Origin: Klenkia taihuensis
GTDB taxonomy: Bacteria > Actinomycetota > Actinomycetes > Mycobacteriales > Geodermatophilaceae
Length of the DNA: 64,000 nucleotides
NCBI RefSeq assembly: GCF_900112525.1
Contig: NZ_FOMD01000006.1
Coordinates: forward strand, 88,999-152,998
Reading direction: 5' to 3'
Part shown: positions 18,709 through 28,306 of the stretch, piece after piece
How positions within the stretch are numbered: position 1 is the first letter of the stretch
Layout: each line of letters starts with the position of its first letter
Notes under the pieces: generated by a model
Database searches by the model: none
Told to the model about the DNA's origin: nothing
The model's input: only the letters and a program-made list of their open reading frames with translations
Program-made: the position numbers and the translations under genes

Positions 18709-19745
18709 CCGTCACCGACACCGCTCCGGCTCCCGCACCGCAACGGCCCGGCCGCTCGGCCGGCCGGTCGGCGTACGCCTGGCTGCGCCGGACCGACACC
18801 GGCTCCAGCACGTTCTCGGTGCTGGTGACCGCCGTCCTGCTCGTCGTCCTGTTCGGGGCGGGCACCGTGCGGTACGAGAACTTCGGCTACCCGCAGGTGG
18901 CACTGAACCTGCTCGTCGACAACGCGCACCTCATCGTGCTCGCGGTCGGCATGACCTTCGTGATCCTCACCGGCGGCATCGACCTGTCCTCCGGCGCGGT
19001 GGTCGCGCTGTCCACCGTCGTCGCCGCGTCCCTCCTGGAGAAGGGCTGGGCCGCGCCCCTGGTCATCGCGCTGGTGCTGGCCATCGGCACCCTGCTGGGG
19101 TGGGCGATGGGGGCAGCGGTGCACCACCTCCAGCTGCAGCCCTTCATCGTCACCCTCGCCGGGATGTTCCTCGCCCGCGGGCTGTGCTTCGTCATCAGCG
19201 AGCCGTCGATCCCCATCCGCGACGACCTGTTCACCGGCCTGGCGCAGAACGTCGTCGAGCTGCCGGGGAACACCTACCTGACCTACGCGGTGGTGATCGC
19301 CCTCGTGGTGGTCGCCGTCGCGGCGTTCGTGCTGCACCGCACCCGCTTCGGCCGCACGGTCTACGCGATCGGCGGCAACGAGCAGTCCGCGGGCCTCATG
19401 GGTCTGGCGGTCGGGCGGACCAAGGTCGCGGTCTACGCGATCAGCGGGTTCTGCTCGGCCCTCGGCGGCCTCCTCTTCAGCCTCTACATCCTCTCGGGCT
19501 GGAGCCTGCACGCCATCGGCATGGAGCTCGACGCCATCGCCGCCGTGGTCATCGGCGGCACCTTGCTCACCGGTGGCTCGGGTCTGGTGCTCGGCTCCTT
19601 GCTGGGTGTGCTCGTGCTGGGCACCATCCAGTCGCTGATCTCGTTCGACGGAGGTCTCAGCTCCTGGTGGACCAAGATCACGATTGGTCTGTTGCTCCTG
19701 GTGTTCGTGGTCGTCCAGCGGGTGACGACCCGACGCCGTCGGTGA
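18705..19745 (+). CDS. yjfF: sugar ABC transporter permease, YjfF type
   Basis: A 346-residue second permease of the importer. It has about nine helices, TFVILTGGIDLSSGAVVALS (about residues 79-98), YAIGGNEQSAGLMGL and MELDAIAAVVIGGTLLTGGS, all BPD_transp_2 hallmarks and YjfF-like. Two distinct permeases in one operon is the E. coli ytfT/yjfF arrangement and forms the membrane heterodimer. Its ATG overlaps the ytfT stop (ATGA). A large hairpin follows the gene. Confidence 0.92.
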   Translation: MTVTDTAPAPAPQRPGRSAGRSAYAWLRRTDTGSSTFSVLVTAVLLVVLFGAGTVRYENFGYPQVALNLLVDNAHLIVLAVGMTFVILTGGIDLSSGAVVALSTVVAASLLEKGWAAPLVIALVLAIGTLLGWAMGAAVHHLQLQPFIVTLAGMFLARGLCFVISEPSIPIRDDLFTGLAQNVVELPGNTYLTYAVVIALVVVAVAAFVLHRTRFGRTVYAIGGNEQSAGLMGLAVGRTKVAVYAISGFCSALGGLLFSLYILSGWSLHAIGMELDAIAAVVIGGTLLTGGSGLVLGSLLGVLVLGTIQSLISFDGGLSSWWTKITIGLLLLVFVVVQRVTTRRRR

Positions 19746-19754
19746 CGCTGCTCG

Positions 19755-19805
19755 CCCCTCCGGGTGGCGGGGGCGGCGCAGCGGCCGCCCCGGGCTCCGG
19801 AGGGG
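19755..19805 (+). terminator. two-part hairpin between yjfF and the lacI-type gene
   Basis: An outer 9-bp stem (CCCCTCCGG at 19755-19763, CCGGAGGGG at 19797-19805) encloses an inner 8-bp stem (GGGGCGGC at 19770-19777, GCCGCCCC at 19784-19791). It lies 10 bases after the yjfF stop and likely ends or attenuates transcription before the regulator gene. Confidence 0.65.
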
Positions 19806-19861
19806 TGCGACCATCACGGACGACTCACCGGCGCCCGCCCGGGAGCGGACGGGAGGTCGCG

Positions 19862-20887
19862 GTGGACGCCCGCCCGAGCCGTCCCGCCGTGATGGCCGAT
19901 GTCGCGCAGCTGGCGGGGGTGTCCCACCAGACGGTCTCGCGGGTGGTCAACGAGCACCCCTACGTTAAGGAGGAGACCCGGGCCAAGGTGCTCGCGGCGA
20001 TGGCCAAGCTGGACTACCGGCCGAACCTGACCGCCCGCGCGCTGGCCCGCCGGCAGTCCGACACCATCGGCGTCATCGCCTTCGACACCACCCTGCACGG
20101 CCCGGCCAGCACGCTGTTCAGCCTGGAGCAGGCGGCCCGGACGGCCGGCTACGAGGTGCACGTCGTCACCGTGCCCGACCCGGAGCCGCAGGCCTTCGCC
20201 GACGCCGTGGAACGACTGGTCGCCCAGTCGGTGTGCGGCGTGGTGGTGCTCGCCCCGCAGCGTGCCGCGGTGCGGGTGATGGCAGGCCTGCCCGCCGACC
20301 TGCCGGCCGTGGCGGTCGAGGGCGGTGCGGCGCCGGGTGTGCCGTCGGTGGTGGTCGACCAGCTCGAGGGCGCCCGGCGGGCCACCCGCCACCTCGTCGA
20401 CCTCGGGCACCGGCAGATCGCGCACGTGCGCGGCCGGCAGGACTGGATCGAGGCCGAGGCCCGGTGCGACGGCTGGCGCCGGACGCTGGAGGAGGCCGGC
20501 CTCCCGGTGCGGGACCCGCTGCCGGGGGACTGGAGCGCCCGCTCCGGGTACGAGGCCGGCCGCGCGCTGTGCCGGGACCACCCGGAGGTCACGGGAGTGT
20601 TCGTCGCCAACGACCACATGGCGCTCGGTCTCCTCCGTGCCCTGGCCGAGGCCGGGGTCGACGTCCCCGGCAGGGTCAGCGTGGTCGGCTTCGACGACGT
20701 CGCCGAGGCCGAGTACCTGCACCCGCCGCTGACCACCGTGCACCAGGACTTCGCGGAGGTCGGCCGGCGCTGCGTCGACGTCCTCGTCGAGCGGATCGAG
20801 GCAGCGGAGCGGTGGTTCCAAGGGCGTCCGGTGGTGGTCCCCGCCCGGCTGGTGGTGCGGGCCTCGACCGGCCCCGTCCCCGGCTGA
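19862..20887 (+). CDS. LacI-family transcriptional regulator of the sugar locus
   Basis: A 341-residue repressor. The N-terminal helix-turn-helix reads VMADVAQLAGVSHQTVSRVV with the hinge DYRPNLTARALARRQS, then a periplasmic-binding-like effector domain with GVIAFDTTLHGP, VANDHMALGLLRALAE and VVGFDDVAEAEY. LacI proteins with this recognition helix typically bind palindromes centred on a CG step, which suits the two AGCGCT operators upstream of the epimerase and ytfQ. The GTG at 19862 has GGGAGG seven bases upstream. Being last in the locus, behind a hairpin, suggests weaker or separate expression. Confidence 0.92.
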   Translation: MDARPSRPAVMADVAQLAGVSHQTVSRVVNEHPYVKEETRAKVLAAMAKLDYRPNLTARALARRQSDTIGVIAFDTTLHGPASTLFSLEQAARTAGYEVHVVTVPDPEPQAFADAVERLVAQSVCGVVVLAPQRAAVRVMAGLPADLPAVAVEGGAAPGVPSVVVDQLEGARRATRHLVDLGHRQIAHVRGRQDWIEAEARCDGWRRTLEEAGLPVRDPLPGDWSARSGYEAGRALCRDHPEVTGVFVANDHMALGLLRALAEAGVDVPGRVSVVGFDDVAEAEYLHPPLTTVHQDFAEVGRRCVDVLVERIEAAERWFQGRPVVVPARLVVRASTGPVPG

Positions 20888-20889
20888 CC

Positions 20890-22122
20890 TCACCGGCCCA
20901 GCCGGGGCGCCGCGGGGCCGGACCCCAGGTCGGCGCGGTCGGCGGCGGCCCGGCCGGCCCACCACCCGGCGGGGTCGACGGCGCGCCGCCGGGCGGCCCG
21001 CAGCCGTGGGAACAGCTCGGTCAGCCGGTGCTCCACCGCGGCGTCGCGGCGGGCGAGCGCCGGGACCAGCGCACCCCCGTGCTCGGCCGCGGCCGCGGTG
21101 GCGGCCCGCTCCCCGGCGGCGGTCAGCCGCTCGCCGATCCGGCCGGCGTAGGCGAGCAGGAACCCGCGGCCGAACACCGCCGACCGGGGCCCGCCGCGGC
21201 CGGCGTCGGCCAGGGCGCGGGTGGCCTGCAGCAGCAGCGAGGTGAACAGCAGGTCGACCAGCTCCAGGTCGGTGGGCAGGCCCACCACGGTCGCCATCCC
21301 GAGGTCGCCCAGCCGTACCACCCGGCAGCCGTTGGCCGCGGCCACCGCGTGCAGCAGCTGGGACTTCGCGGTGGCGAACGGGTCGTCCAGGTGCAGCCGA
21401 CGGGCCACCACCCCGGCCCCGAGGTCCAGGGCCTGCTCCCCGGCGAGCACCGCCGCGTCGATGGCGTACCGGCTCACCAGCTCCTGCGCCTTGCCGGCGA
21501 GCGCGTCGGCCTCCTCCGGGAAGTCGGTGCGCTCGGCCTTGGCCAGCAGCGCCCGCACCCGGCCCAGCACCCGCTCGTCCACCGGCCCCGACCGGACCGG
21601 CTCCTCCCCGGCGCGGCGGTGCGCCGGCCACCCGGCCGGCCCGGGGAGCAGCCGCTCCAACGGCGGCAGGGTGGGCAGCAGCGCGAGGACCCGGACGACG
21701 TCGGCCCACGCGGTGCCCGCCTCGACGCGGGTGCCGGCTCGCCACCCGGGGACGCCGACGGCGGGGGGCAGCGCGTCGAGCTGCTCGACCCACGGCCGCG
21801 GGGCACGGTCGGCGGCCCCGCTGGCCGCGGCCTCGGACCGCACGACCGCGGCCACCAGCCGGGCGGCCCGGCGGCTGGTGCGCCGGCCCACCACGTGCAC
21901 GACGTCGGCCGGTTGCCAGCCGCGGTCCCACAGCCCGGCCACGGCCGCGGTCAGCTGCTGCTCGACACCGGGCAGGTCCAGGGCGGGGTGCCGGGCGGCC
22001 AGCGCCGTCGTCAGCGGGTCGAGCAGGTCGGCCGTGGCGCCCGGCAGCCGGGCCGCGGCCACCGCGGCCCGCAGCAGCTCCGCCGGGTCGGGCTCGGCGG
22101 CCGGCCGCCAGGGGGTGCGCAT
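20890..22122 (-). CDS. DUF2786 domain-containing protein
   Basis: A 410-residue protein of unknown function. A DUF2786 motif is clear in the middle: RVRALLAKAERTDFPEEADA followed by LAGKAQELVSRYAID. The C-terminal half has a second conserved-looking segment (DPFATAKSQLLHAVAAANGC, then LVDLLFTSLLLQATRAL), as in actinobacterial DUF2786 proteins. I chose the ATG at 22122; the longer reading from 22224 adds Pro/Arg-rich sequence without homology. It ends two bases from the convergent LacI gene stop. Confidence 0.82.
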   Translation of the reverse strand: MRTPWRPAAEPDPAELLRAAVAAARLPGATADLLDPLTTALAARHPALDLPGVEQQLTAAVAGLWDRGWQPADVVHVVGRRTSRRAARLVAAVVRSEAAASGAADRAPRPWVEQLDALPPAVGVPGWRAGTRVEAGTAWADVVRVLALLPTLPPLERLLPGPAGWPAHRRAGEEPVRSGPVDERVLGRVRALLAKAERTDFPEEADALAGKAQELVSRYAIDAAVLAGEQALDLGAGVVARRLHLDDPFATAKSQLLHAVAAANGCRVVRLGDLGMATVVGLPTDLELVDLLFTSLLLQATRALADAGRGGPRSAVFGRGFLLAYAGRIGERLTAAGERAATAAAAEHGGALVPALARRDAAVEHRLTELFPRLRAARRRAVDPAGWWAGRAAADRADLGSGPAAPRLGR

Positions 22123-22291
22123 GCCCGGCAGCCTGCCGCAGCGGGCCGGCTGCGCGACGGGCCGACGGGGATCTGTGGACGGCCGGCCGACCGGGGACGG
22201 CGGGACCCGTCCTGTCGGTGCCACCCGCTACCGTCCCCGCCCACCGGGGGAGCGCCGCCCGCGGAGGAGCGCCGGCGAGGGGAGCGACAGC

Positions 22292-23335
22292 GTGCAGGTC
22301 GACGTCGTCGCCGTCCGCCGGATGCGCCTGGCCGCCCTGGGCCTGACCCGGCCGCGGGGCGCGGTGCCGGCCGCCGTGCGCGGCCTGCTCGCGCTGCAGG
22401 CGCAGGACCTGCGGCAGGCCGAGTGGGCGATCGGCTCCCGCGTGCCCGGGAGCACCCCCGCCGACGTGTGGGCCGCCTTCGACACCGCCGCGGTGGTCCG
22501 GTCCTGGCCGGTGCGGGGCACCCTGTTCGCTCTGGCCCCGGACGACCTGCGGCTGCTGCTGTCCCTCACCGCCGAGCGGCAGCAGCGCACCGCCGAGCCC
22601 CGGCACCGCCAGCTCGGCCTCGCCGAGGAGCACGTGGCCCTCGCCGCCGACGTCGCCCGCGCCGAGCTGGCGGGCGGCGGCGCGCTGACCCGGCCCGAGC
22701 TCGCGGCCTGCTGGACCGCCGCCGGTCTCGACGTCACCGGGCAGCGCGCGCCGCACCTGTACGGCCGGCTCGCCCACCGGGGCCTGCTGTGCCTGGGGCC
22801 GGCGCGGGGCGCCACGGCCGGCGGGCCGCAGCAGGCCTTCGTGCTGCTCGACGAGTGGGCGCCGGGGGAGCCGCCGGCCGACCGCGCGGGGGCGGTGACC
22901 GAGCTGGTCCGCCGCTACCTGGCCGGCCACGGACCGGCGTCCGAGCGCGACCTGGCCTGGTGGAGCGGCCTCACGCTCACCGAGGTCCGCGCCGGGTTCG
23001 CCGCCGTGCGCGACGAGCTGACCGAGCTGCACTGCGGTGACCGGGTGCTCTGGACCCTGGGGGAGCCGCCGCCGGCCGCGCCCGACGGCACCCGGGCGCT
23101 GGCCGGGTTCGACGAGCTGGTCCTCGGCCACACCGACCGGTCCCTCGTGCTGCCCGAGGCGCACCGCGACGCCGTCGTCCCCGGGGGCAACGGCGTCTTC
23201 CTGCCCGTCCTGGTCGAGGACGGCGAGGTGGTCGGCACCTGGAAGCGGGGCCGCGGCGGTGCCGAGACCACCTCGTTCCGGCCGGTGCCGGGTGCGGCGG
23301 AGGCCGTCGACGCCGCCCTGGCGTTCCGGGCCTGA
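22292..23335 (+). CDS. winged helix DNA-binding domain-containing protein (HTH_42 family)
   Basis: A 347-residue protein of the actinobacterial winged-helix family (PF06224 type). Typical features are RGLLALQAQDLRQAEWAI near residue 35, WPVRGTLFALAPDDLR near 72, and a C-terminal AGFDELVLGHTDRSLVL and GGNGVFLPVLVEDGEVVGTWKR. Relatives of this family include DNA glycosylases of the AlkX/YcaQ type, so DNA repair is possible but not shown here. The GTG at 22292 follows GGGGAG. Its stop abuts the stop of the convergent purT gene with no gap. Confidence 0.84.
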   Translation: MQVDVVAVRRMRLAALGLTRPRGAVPAAVRGLLALQAQDLRQAEWAIGSRVPGSTPADVWAAFDTAAVVRSWPVRGTLFALAPDDLRLLLSLTAERQQRTAEPRHRQLGLAEEHVALAADVARAELAGGGALTRPELAACWTAAGLDVTGQRAPHLYGRLAHRGLLCLGPARGATAGGPQQAFVLLDEWAPGEPPADRAGAVTELVRRYLAGHGPASERDLAWWSGLTLTEVRAGFAAVRDELTELHCGDRVLWTLGEPPPAAPDGTRALAGFDELVLGHTDRSLVLPEAHRDAVVPGGNGVFLPVLVEDGEVVGTWKRGRGGAETTSFRPVPGAAEAVDAALAFRA

Positions 23336-24526
23336 TCAGGCCCGGGGGCGCACCCGGGACGCGGCCTCGCGGGCGGTGGCGCGGGCGGCGTCGGGGTTTT
23401 CGCCGCGGGCCAGCGCGACGCCCATCCGGCGGCGGGTGAAGCTCTCGGGCTTGCCGAACAGCCGCAGCTGCACGCCGGGCAGCGCCAGCGCCTCGTCGAC
23501 GCCGTCGAAGGCGATCCCGGTCGCCTCGACCCCGCCGTAGACGACGGCGGAGGCGCCGGGGTTGCGCAGCGAGGTGTCCACCGGCAGGCCGAGCAGGGCG
23601 CGCGCGTGCAGCTCGAACTCGTCCTGCCACTGGGTGGCCATGGTGACCATGCCGGTGTCGTGCGGGCGGGGGCTGACCTCGGAGAACCACACGTCGTCCC
23701 CGCGCACGAACAGCTCCACGCCGAACAGGCCGTGACCACCCAGGTCGCCGGTGACCGCGGCCGCGATGTCCTGCGCCCGCCGCAGTGCGACCTCGCTCAT
23801 CGGCTGGGGCTGCCAGCTCTCCACGTAGTCGCCGGACTCCTGCCGGTGCCCGATGGGCGCGCAGAAGCTGGTCACCGTCTCCTCCCCGCGCCGCGACCGG
23901 ACGGTGAGCAGGGTGATCTCGTAGTCGAAGTCGACGAACCCCTCGACGATGACCCGGGTGCCGGCGACCCGGCTGCCGGCCATCGCGTACCCCCACGCGG
24001 TCTCGACGTCCTCGGCCGTGCGCACCGTGCTCTGGCCCTTGCCCGAGGAGGACATGACCGGCTTGACCACGCAGGGGAAGCCGACCGCCTCGGCGCCGGC
24101 GCGCAGCTCCTCGAGCGAGTCGCAGAACCGGTACGGGCTGGTGGGCAGGCCGAGGGTCTCGGCGGCCAGCCGCCGGATGCCCTCCCGGTCCATGGTCAGC
24201 CGGGCGGCCCGCGCGGTGGGCACCACCCGCTGGCCGGCGGCCTCGAGCTCGACCAGGGTCGGCGTCGCGATGGCCTCGATCTCGGGGACGACGACGTCGG
24301 GCCGCTCGGCCTCGACCAGCGCCCGCAGCTGCTCCGGGTCGCTCATGGTGATGGTGCGGGCGTGGTGGGCGACCTGGTGGCCGGGGGCGTGGTCGTACCG
24401 GTCGACCGCGATGGTCTCCACGCCGAGGCGCTGCAGCGCGATGAGCACCTCCTTGGCCAGCTCGCCGCTGCCCAGCAGCATCACGCGGGTGGCCGACGGC
24501 GACAGGGGCGTGCCCAGGGAGACCAT
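23336..24526 (-). CDS. purT: formate-dependent phosphoribosylglycinamide formyltransferase (PurT)
   Basis: A 396-residue ATP-grasp enzyme that makes formyl-GAR from GAR, formate and ATP in de novo purine synthesis. The N-terminus has [20 protein letters not shown], then [19 protein letters not shown], the ATP-binding [16 protein letters not shown], and the metal-binding [20 protein letters not shown]. The length matches the family. The ATG at 24526 has no Shine-Dalgarno site but has TAGCCT seven bases upstream, so it looks leaderless. It stands alone, convergent with the winged-helix gene. Confidence 0.96.
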   Translation of the reverse strand: MVSLGTPLSPSATRVMLLGSGELAKEVLIALQRLGVETIAVDRYDHAPGHQVAHHARTITMSDPEQLRALVEAERPDVVVPEIEAIATPTLVELEAAGQRVVPTARAARLTMDREGIRRLAAETLGLPTSPYRFCDSLEELRAGAEAVGFPCVVKPVMSSSGKGQSTVRTAEDVETAWGYAMAGSRVAGTRVIVEGFVDFDYEITLLTVRSRRGEETVTSFCAPIGHRQESGDYVESWQPQPMSEVALRRAQDIAAAVTGDLGGHGLFGVELFVRGDDVWFSEVSPRPHDTGMVTMATQWQDEFELHARALLGLPVDTSLRNPGASAVVYGGVEATGIAFDGVDEALALPGVQLRLFGKPESFTRRRMGVALARGENPDAARATAREAASRVRPRA

Positions 24527-24533
24527 GGCCAGC

Positions 24534-24539
24534 AGGCTA
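24534..24539 (-). promoter_or_regulatory. -10 element (TAGCCT) of leaderless purT
   Basis: On the minus strand TAGCCT is followed by seven bases and then the purT ATG, the spacing expected when transcription starts at the A of the start codon. No GGAGG-like site is present. Confidence 0.5.
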
Positions 24540-24549
24540 GCGACGCGCC

Positions 24550-25179
24550 TCAGCCGACCTCGGCGCGCAGCACCGTCCCGTCGGGGGACAGCCACGCCCG
24601 TGCCCCGGAGCTGTACCGGTCGGACACCGCGAGCACCACGTCGCCGTAGGCGGGGAAGGGCCGCTCGGCCACGAGCAGCAGGTAGGTCACGTCGTCGGGG
24701 TCGTTGCCGATCGCCCGGTTGCCGGTCGCCAGCGCCGCGGTGAGCCCGGCGCCGGAGACCAGGTCGAGGGCGAACTCGGCTTCCTCCGGCGGCTGGGAGG
24801 GCAGGGGCTCGGACCGCCCGTCGCCGGGGAGGTCGAAGGAGTACTCCTGGTAGCGGGACCACAGGTTGGTGGCGGGGTCGAACAGGACGGCGCTGAACTC
24901 GCCGTCCTCGACCACCACCTGCGCGGCTCGGGCGCTGCCGACGTCCGCGACCGCGGCGTCCAGCGCCTGCTGCAGGCGGACCGGGTCGGTGAACGGGACG
25001 TCGTCGTCCCCGCCGTCGTCCCCCGAGTACCCGTAGCCGGCCGTGGGGTCGGGGAGCACGCCGCTGTGCACCGAGAACACGAGGGCCAGGGTGAGCGACA
25101 GGGAGAGCGCGAACGCGGCCCCGAACCCGCCGCGGCGGGGACGGGGCGCACCGTGGGCGGGCGGCACCACGGCGGTCAC
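24550..25179 (-). CDS. hypothetical anchored protein
   Basis: A 209-residue protein with one N-terminal membrane segment (about residues 19-40, [19 protein letters not shown]) followed by an acidic Gly/Asp linker and an extracytoplasmic domain of no recognised family. It contains [13 protein letters not shown] and [20 protein letters not shown]. The GTG start overlaps the stop of the upstream gene, so the two form an operon. No function is assigned. Confidence 0.72.
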   Translation of the reverse strand: MTAVVPPAHGAPRPRRGGFGAAFALSLSLTLALVFSVHSGVLPDPTAGYGYSGDDGGDDDVPFTDPVRLQQALDAAVADVGSARAAQVVVEDGEFSAVLFDPATNLWSRYQEYSFDLPGDGRSEPLPSQPPEEAEFALDLVSGAGLTAALATGNRAIGNDPDDVTYLLLVAERPFPAYGDVVLAVSDRYSSGARAWLSPDGTVLRAEVG

Positions 25180-25868
25180 GACAGCGACTCCTGCACGAAC
25201 AGGACGTCGCCGGACGCCGACGCCCACAGGGTCTGGTCCAGGCCGGTCAGCGAGCCGTTGTGCAGCTGCACCGTCACCTCGTCGCGCAACCGGTCCGGGC
25301 GCAGCAGCACCGCCTCGGCGTCGGTGACCTCGGTCCAGGTGGCCGGGTGCTCCCGGCGGGCCCGGTCCAGGGCGCGGGGCAGCACGTCGGGGGCGACGTC
25401 GCGGGCGGTGAAGCGGCCCGGGACGACGAACTGCGGGTCGGCGGGCAGGTCGACGAACTCCACCAGGAAACGGCCCTCGTGCTCGGTCACCTGCGCCAGC
25501 CGCGGGCCCTGCGGGCCGGGGGCGAGGACGGCGAGGGAGTCCTCCGTGACCCCGACGCGCTCCAGCACCGTGACGGCGTGCTCGGTGGCCAGCCAGGCCA
25601 GGGCGTCGCCCAGCCGGCGGCCGGCGAGGAAGCCGGCGGGCGCGGTCGGGGCGGCGGCGGCCAGCCGGCCGCGCAGGGCGTCCACCCGCTGCTGACGGGC
25701 GGCCGCGGACCGGGGGGCGCGGCGGCGTGCGTCGACCAGCAGCGAGACCACGAGGAGCGCGAGCAGGGCGCCGCCCAGGGCTCCGGAGAAGGGTCGGTAC
25801 ACCTCGAGCGCGTTCCCGACGAGGCAGCCGGTGGCCACCCCCGCCAGCACTCCCTGCAGCACCCGCAC
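25176..25868 (-). CDS. hypothetical membrane protein
   Basis: A 230-residue protein with two N-terminal helices (about residues 4-18 and 29-45) and a basic stretch, followed by a soluble domain containing [38 protein letters not shown] and a C-terminal [11 protein letters not shown] recognise no family. It is the first gene of a two-gene unit with the anchored protein below it. The GTG at 25868 has a G-rich ribosome site. The divergent neighbour is the acyl-CoA dehydrogenase. Confidence 0.7.
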   Translation of the reverse strand: MRVLQGVLAGVATGCLVGNALEVYRPFSGALGGALLALLVVSLLVDARRRAPRSAAARQQRVDALRGRLAAAAPTAPAGFLAGRRLGDALAWLATEHAVTVLERVGVTEDSLAVLAPGPQGPRLAQVTEHEGRFLVEFVDLPADPQFVVPGRFTARDVAPDVLPRALDRARREHPATWTEVTDAEAVLLRPDRLRDEVTVQLHNGSLTGLDQTLWASASGDVLFVQESLS

Positions 25869-26006
25869 CCGTCCCCCGCCCCTCGGCCGACCGGGTGGTC
25901 AGCCTAGGGGTGACCTCGCGCACGACGGCCTGCATCAGGTGGCTACCGGCGGGTAACGGGCGGACGATCGAGGCAGACGCCGTCGTCGACCGGGAGGACC
26001 CGCACC

Positions 26007-27185
26007 ATGACCACCGACCTGCTGACCGGGGACTTCTTCGGCTACGAGTCGCTGCTGCCCGACGACGAGCGCAAGGACCTGCTGGCGCTGCGGGAGTTCC
26101 TCGACGAGAAGGTCCGGCCGCGGGTGAACGGCGCGTGGGCGGCCGCGGAGTTCCCGATGGACCTCATCCCGGAGTTCGCCTCGATCGACGTCGTCGGCCG
26201 CGCCTACGAGTGGGAGGGCCGGCCGCCGGCCTCCAAGCTCTACAACGGCTTCCAGGCCCTCGAGCTGTCCCGGGTCGACCCCTCGATCGCGACCTTCCTC
26301 GGCGTGCACAACGGCCTGGCGATGGGCTCGATCATGATCCTGGGCTCGGAGGAGCAGCGGCAGCGCTGGATCCCCGCGATGATGTCGATGGACGAGATCG
26401 GCGCGTTCGCCCTCACCGAGCCCGAGGGCGGCTCCGACGTCGCCCGCGGGCTGCGCACCACCGCCCGCCGCGACGGCGACTCCTGGGTGCTGAACGGCGC
26501 CAAGCGGTGGATCGGCAACGGCACCTTCGCCGATCACGTCGTGGTGTTCGCCCGCGACGAGGCCGACGACCAGGTGAAGACCTTCGTCGTCGACAAGGGG
26601 ACGCCGGGCTTCACCGCCACCAAGATCGAGGACAAGTTCGCGCTGCGCACCGTGCAGAACGCCGACCTGGTCTTCACCGACTGCCGCATCCCCGCCGACC
26701 ACAAGCTCGAGGGCGGCAACACCTTCAAGGACGTCAACAAGGTCCTCAAGGTCACCCGCGGCGGCGTCGCCTGGTCCGGCGTCGGCTGCCAGATGGGCGC
26801 CTACGAGTACGCGGTGGCCTACGCCAAGGAGCGCGTGCAGTTCGGCAAGCCGATCGGGTCCTTCCAGCTCATCCAGGACCTGCTGGCCAGGATGCTCGGC
26901 AACGTCACCGCGAGCCTCGGCATGGTGGTGCGGGTGGCCCAGCTGCAGGAGGCCGACGAGCTGCGCGACGACCAGGCGGCGCTGGCCAAGAGCTACGTGA
27001 CCGCGCGCGGCCGGGAGACCGTGGCGATGGCCCGCGAGCTGTTCGGCGGCAACGGCATCGTGCTGGAGAACAACGTCGTCCGGTACTTCAACGACGCCGA
27101 GGCGCTGTACTCCTACGAGGGCACCCGCGAGATGAACACGCTCATCGTGGGCCGCTCGGTGACGGGCTTCTCGGCCTTCGTCTGA
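26007..27185 (+). CDS. acyl-CoA dehydrogenase, glutaryl-CoA dehydrogenase-like
   Basis: A 392-residue FAD enzyme. AFALTEPEGGSDVARGLRTT (about residues 132-151) and KRWIGNGTFADHVVVFAR bind FAD. The catalytic base is in YSYEGTREMNTLIVGR, with Glu371 at the position used by glutaryl-CoA and short-chain dehydrogenases. Relatives oxidise and decarboxylate glutaryl-CoA in Lys/Trp breakdown, but substrate is not certain. The ATG follows GGGAGG at good spacing. Its last 73 bases are overlapped in antisense by the convergent acyltransferase gene. Confidence 0.9.
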   Translation: MTTDLLTGDFFGYESLLPDDERKDLLALREFLDEKVRPRVNGAWAAAEFPMDLIPEFASIDVVGRAYEWEGRPPASKLYNGFQALELSRVDPSIATFLGVHNGLAMGSIMILGSEEQRQRWIPAMMSMDEIGAFALTEPEGGSDVARGLRTTARRDGDSWVLNGAKRWIGNGTFADHVVVFARDEADDQVKTFVVDKGTPGFTATKIEDKFALRTVQNADLVFTDCRIPADHKLEGGNTFKDVNKVLKVTRGGVAWSGVGCQMGAYEYAVAYAKERVQFGKPIGSFQLIQDLLARMLGNVTASLGMVVRVAQLQEADELRDDQAALAKSYVTARGRETVAMARELFGGNGIVLENNVVRYFNDAEALYSYEGTREMNTLIVGRSVTGFSAFV

Positions 27186-28258
27186 GCGACCCCCGGCAGC
27201 AGCCGGTCGCGCAGCCACAGCGAGGGCCGCTCGACCAGCTGCGTGGCGACCACCCCGACGACGAGGGCGGCGGCGTACTTGACCACCAGGTTGACGCCGC
27301 CGCCGTCGGCGTAGTCCCGGCCCAGCGCCTCGATGGCCAGCTGCGCGGCCAGCACGTGCCACACGTAGATGCCGTAGGAGTTGCGGCCCAGCGCGGCCAG
27401 CGGCCGGGACACCCAGCCGGCCCGGTCCACCCAGCGGGCGTCGAGGACCAGCAGCAGGAGGGCGGCGGCCCACACCCAGGCGACCGTGTAGCCGGCGGTC
27501 ATGCCCCACGGGCTGGACTTGGAGACGATCGCCAGCCACGCGGTGCCGCCGGCGACCACGGCCAGCAGCGGCGTCCGGCGGCGGCGCAGCGCGTCGAAGA
27601 CGTCGGTGCGGTGCACCGCGGCCCACGCCAGCAGGACACCGGCGGCCAGCGAGTCGGCCCGGAACTGCGCCTGCCACTGGACGTCGACCGCGCCCCACCC
27701 GCGCGCGGTGGCCCACACCCGCAGCGCCAGCGCCACCACCAGCACCGCACCGAGGACGGCGGCGACGGTGCGCGGCCGGACACGGCGCCGGGCGGCCAGC
27801 GGCAGCAGCACGGCCAGGGCGAGGTAGAACTGCTCCTCCACCGCCAGGGACCACAGGTGGGGCACCGACGTCCCGAGGTAGTTCTGCAGGTGCACCGCGT
27901 TGGGCCACAGCGAGCCGCTGGTGTCGCCCGGGCGGTCGGTGCCGGCGAGGGCCTGCACGACGAGGTACAGGTAGAGCACCGGCCAGAGCTTGAAGGCCCG
28001 GCGCACGCTGAACCGCCAGCCGTCGAAGCGCCCGGTGCGCCGGGTCTCCAGGAACACCAGCCGGCCGATGAGGAAGCCGCTGAGCACGAAGAACAGGTCG
28101 ACGCCGGCCCAGCCGAAGGAGCCCCCGGGGGCGGCCGCCCAGGTCAGCGGGGGCACCCCGGTGGGCTTGCGGGCGAAGTGCCAGCCCAGCGCGAGCACCA
28201 CGGCGAGCGCGCGGACGACGTCGAGGTCGCGGCGGCGGGCCTGCCCGGGGTTGGACAC
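27113..28258 (-). CDS. acyltransferase 3 family membrane protein
   Basis: A 381-residue polytopic protein of the O-acyltransferase (OafA/YrhL) family. The N-terminus has RRRDLDVVRALAVVLALGWH with the conserved His, FGWAGVDLFFVLSGFLIGRL at about residues 48-67, and HLWSLAVEEQFYLALAV near 134. Such proteins acetylate or acylate sugars, peptidoglycan or lipids. The last 24 codons, after DRLLPG, lie antisense to the acyl-CoA dehydrogenase active-site segment and look unlike the family, so the frame runs on into its neighbour. It is monocistronic. Confidence 0.88.
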   Translation of the reverse strand: MSNPGQARRRDLDVVRALAVVLALGWHFARKPTGVPPLTWAAAPGGSFGWAGVDLFFVLSGFLIGRLVFLETRRTGRFDGWRFSVRRAFKLWPVLYLYLVVQALAGTDRPGDTSGSLWPNAVHLQNYLGTSVPHLWSLAVEEQFYLALAVLLPLAARRRVRPRTVAAVLGAVLVVALALRVWATARGWGAVDVQWQAQFRADSLAAGVLLAWAAVHRTDVFDALRRRRTPLLAVVAGGTAWLAIVSKSSPWGMTAGYTVAWVWAAALLLLVLDARWVDRAGWVSRPLAALGRNSYGIYVWHVLAAQLAIEALGRDYADGGGVNLVVKYAAALVVGVVATQLVERPSLWLRDRLLPGVAQTKAEKPVTERPTMSVFISRVPS

Positions 28259-28306
28259 GCCGTCGGACGCTAGGGCCCCCGGGCCCGGTCCGCCCGTCGA
28301 GCCGGG

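Noticed and set aside
23326..23346. A GGCCTGATCAGGCC palindrome at the junction of two convergent genes as a regulatory site
   Set aside because: It is explained by two abutting TGA stops in a GC-rich context; it is too short to be a convincing terminator.
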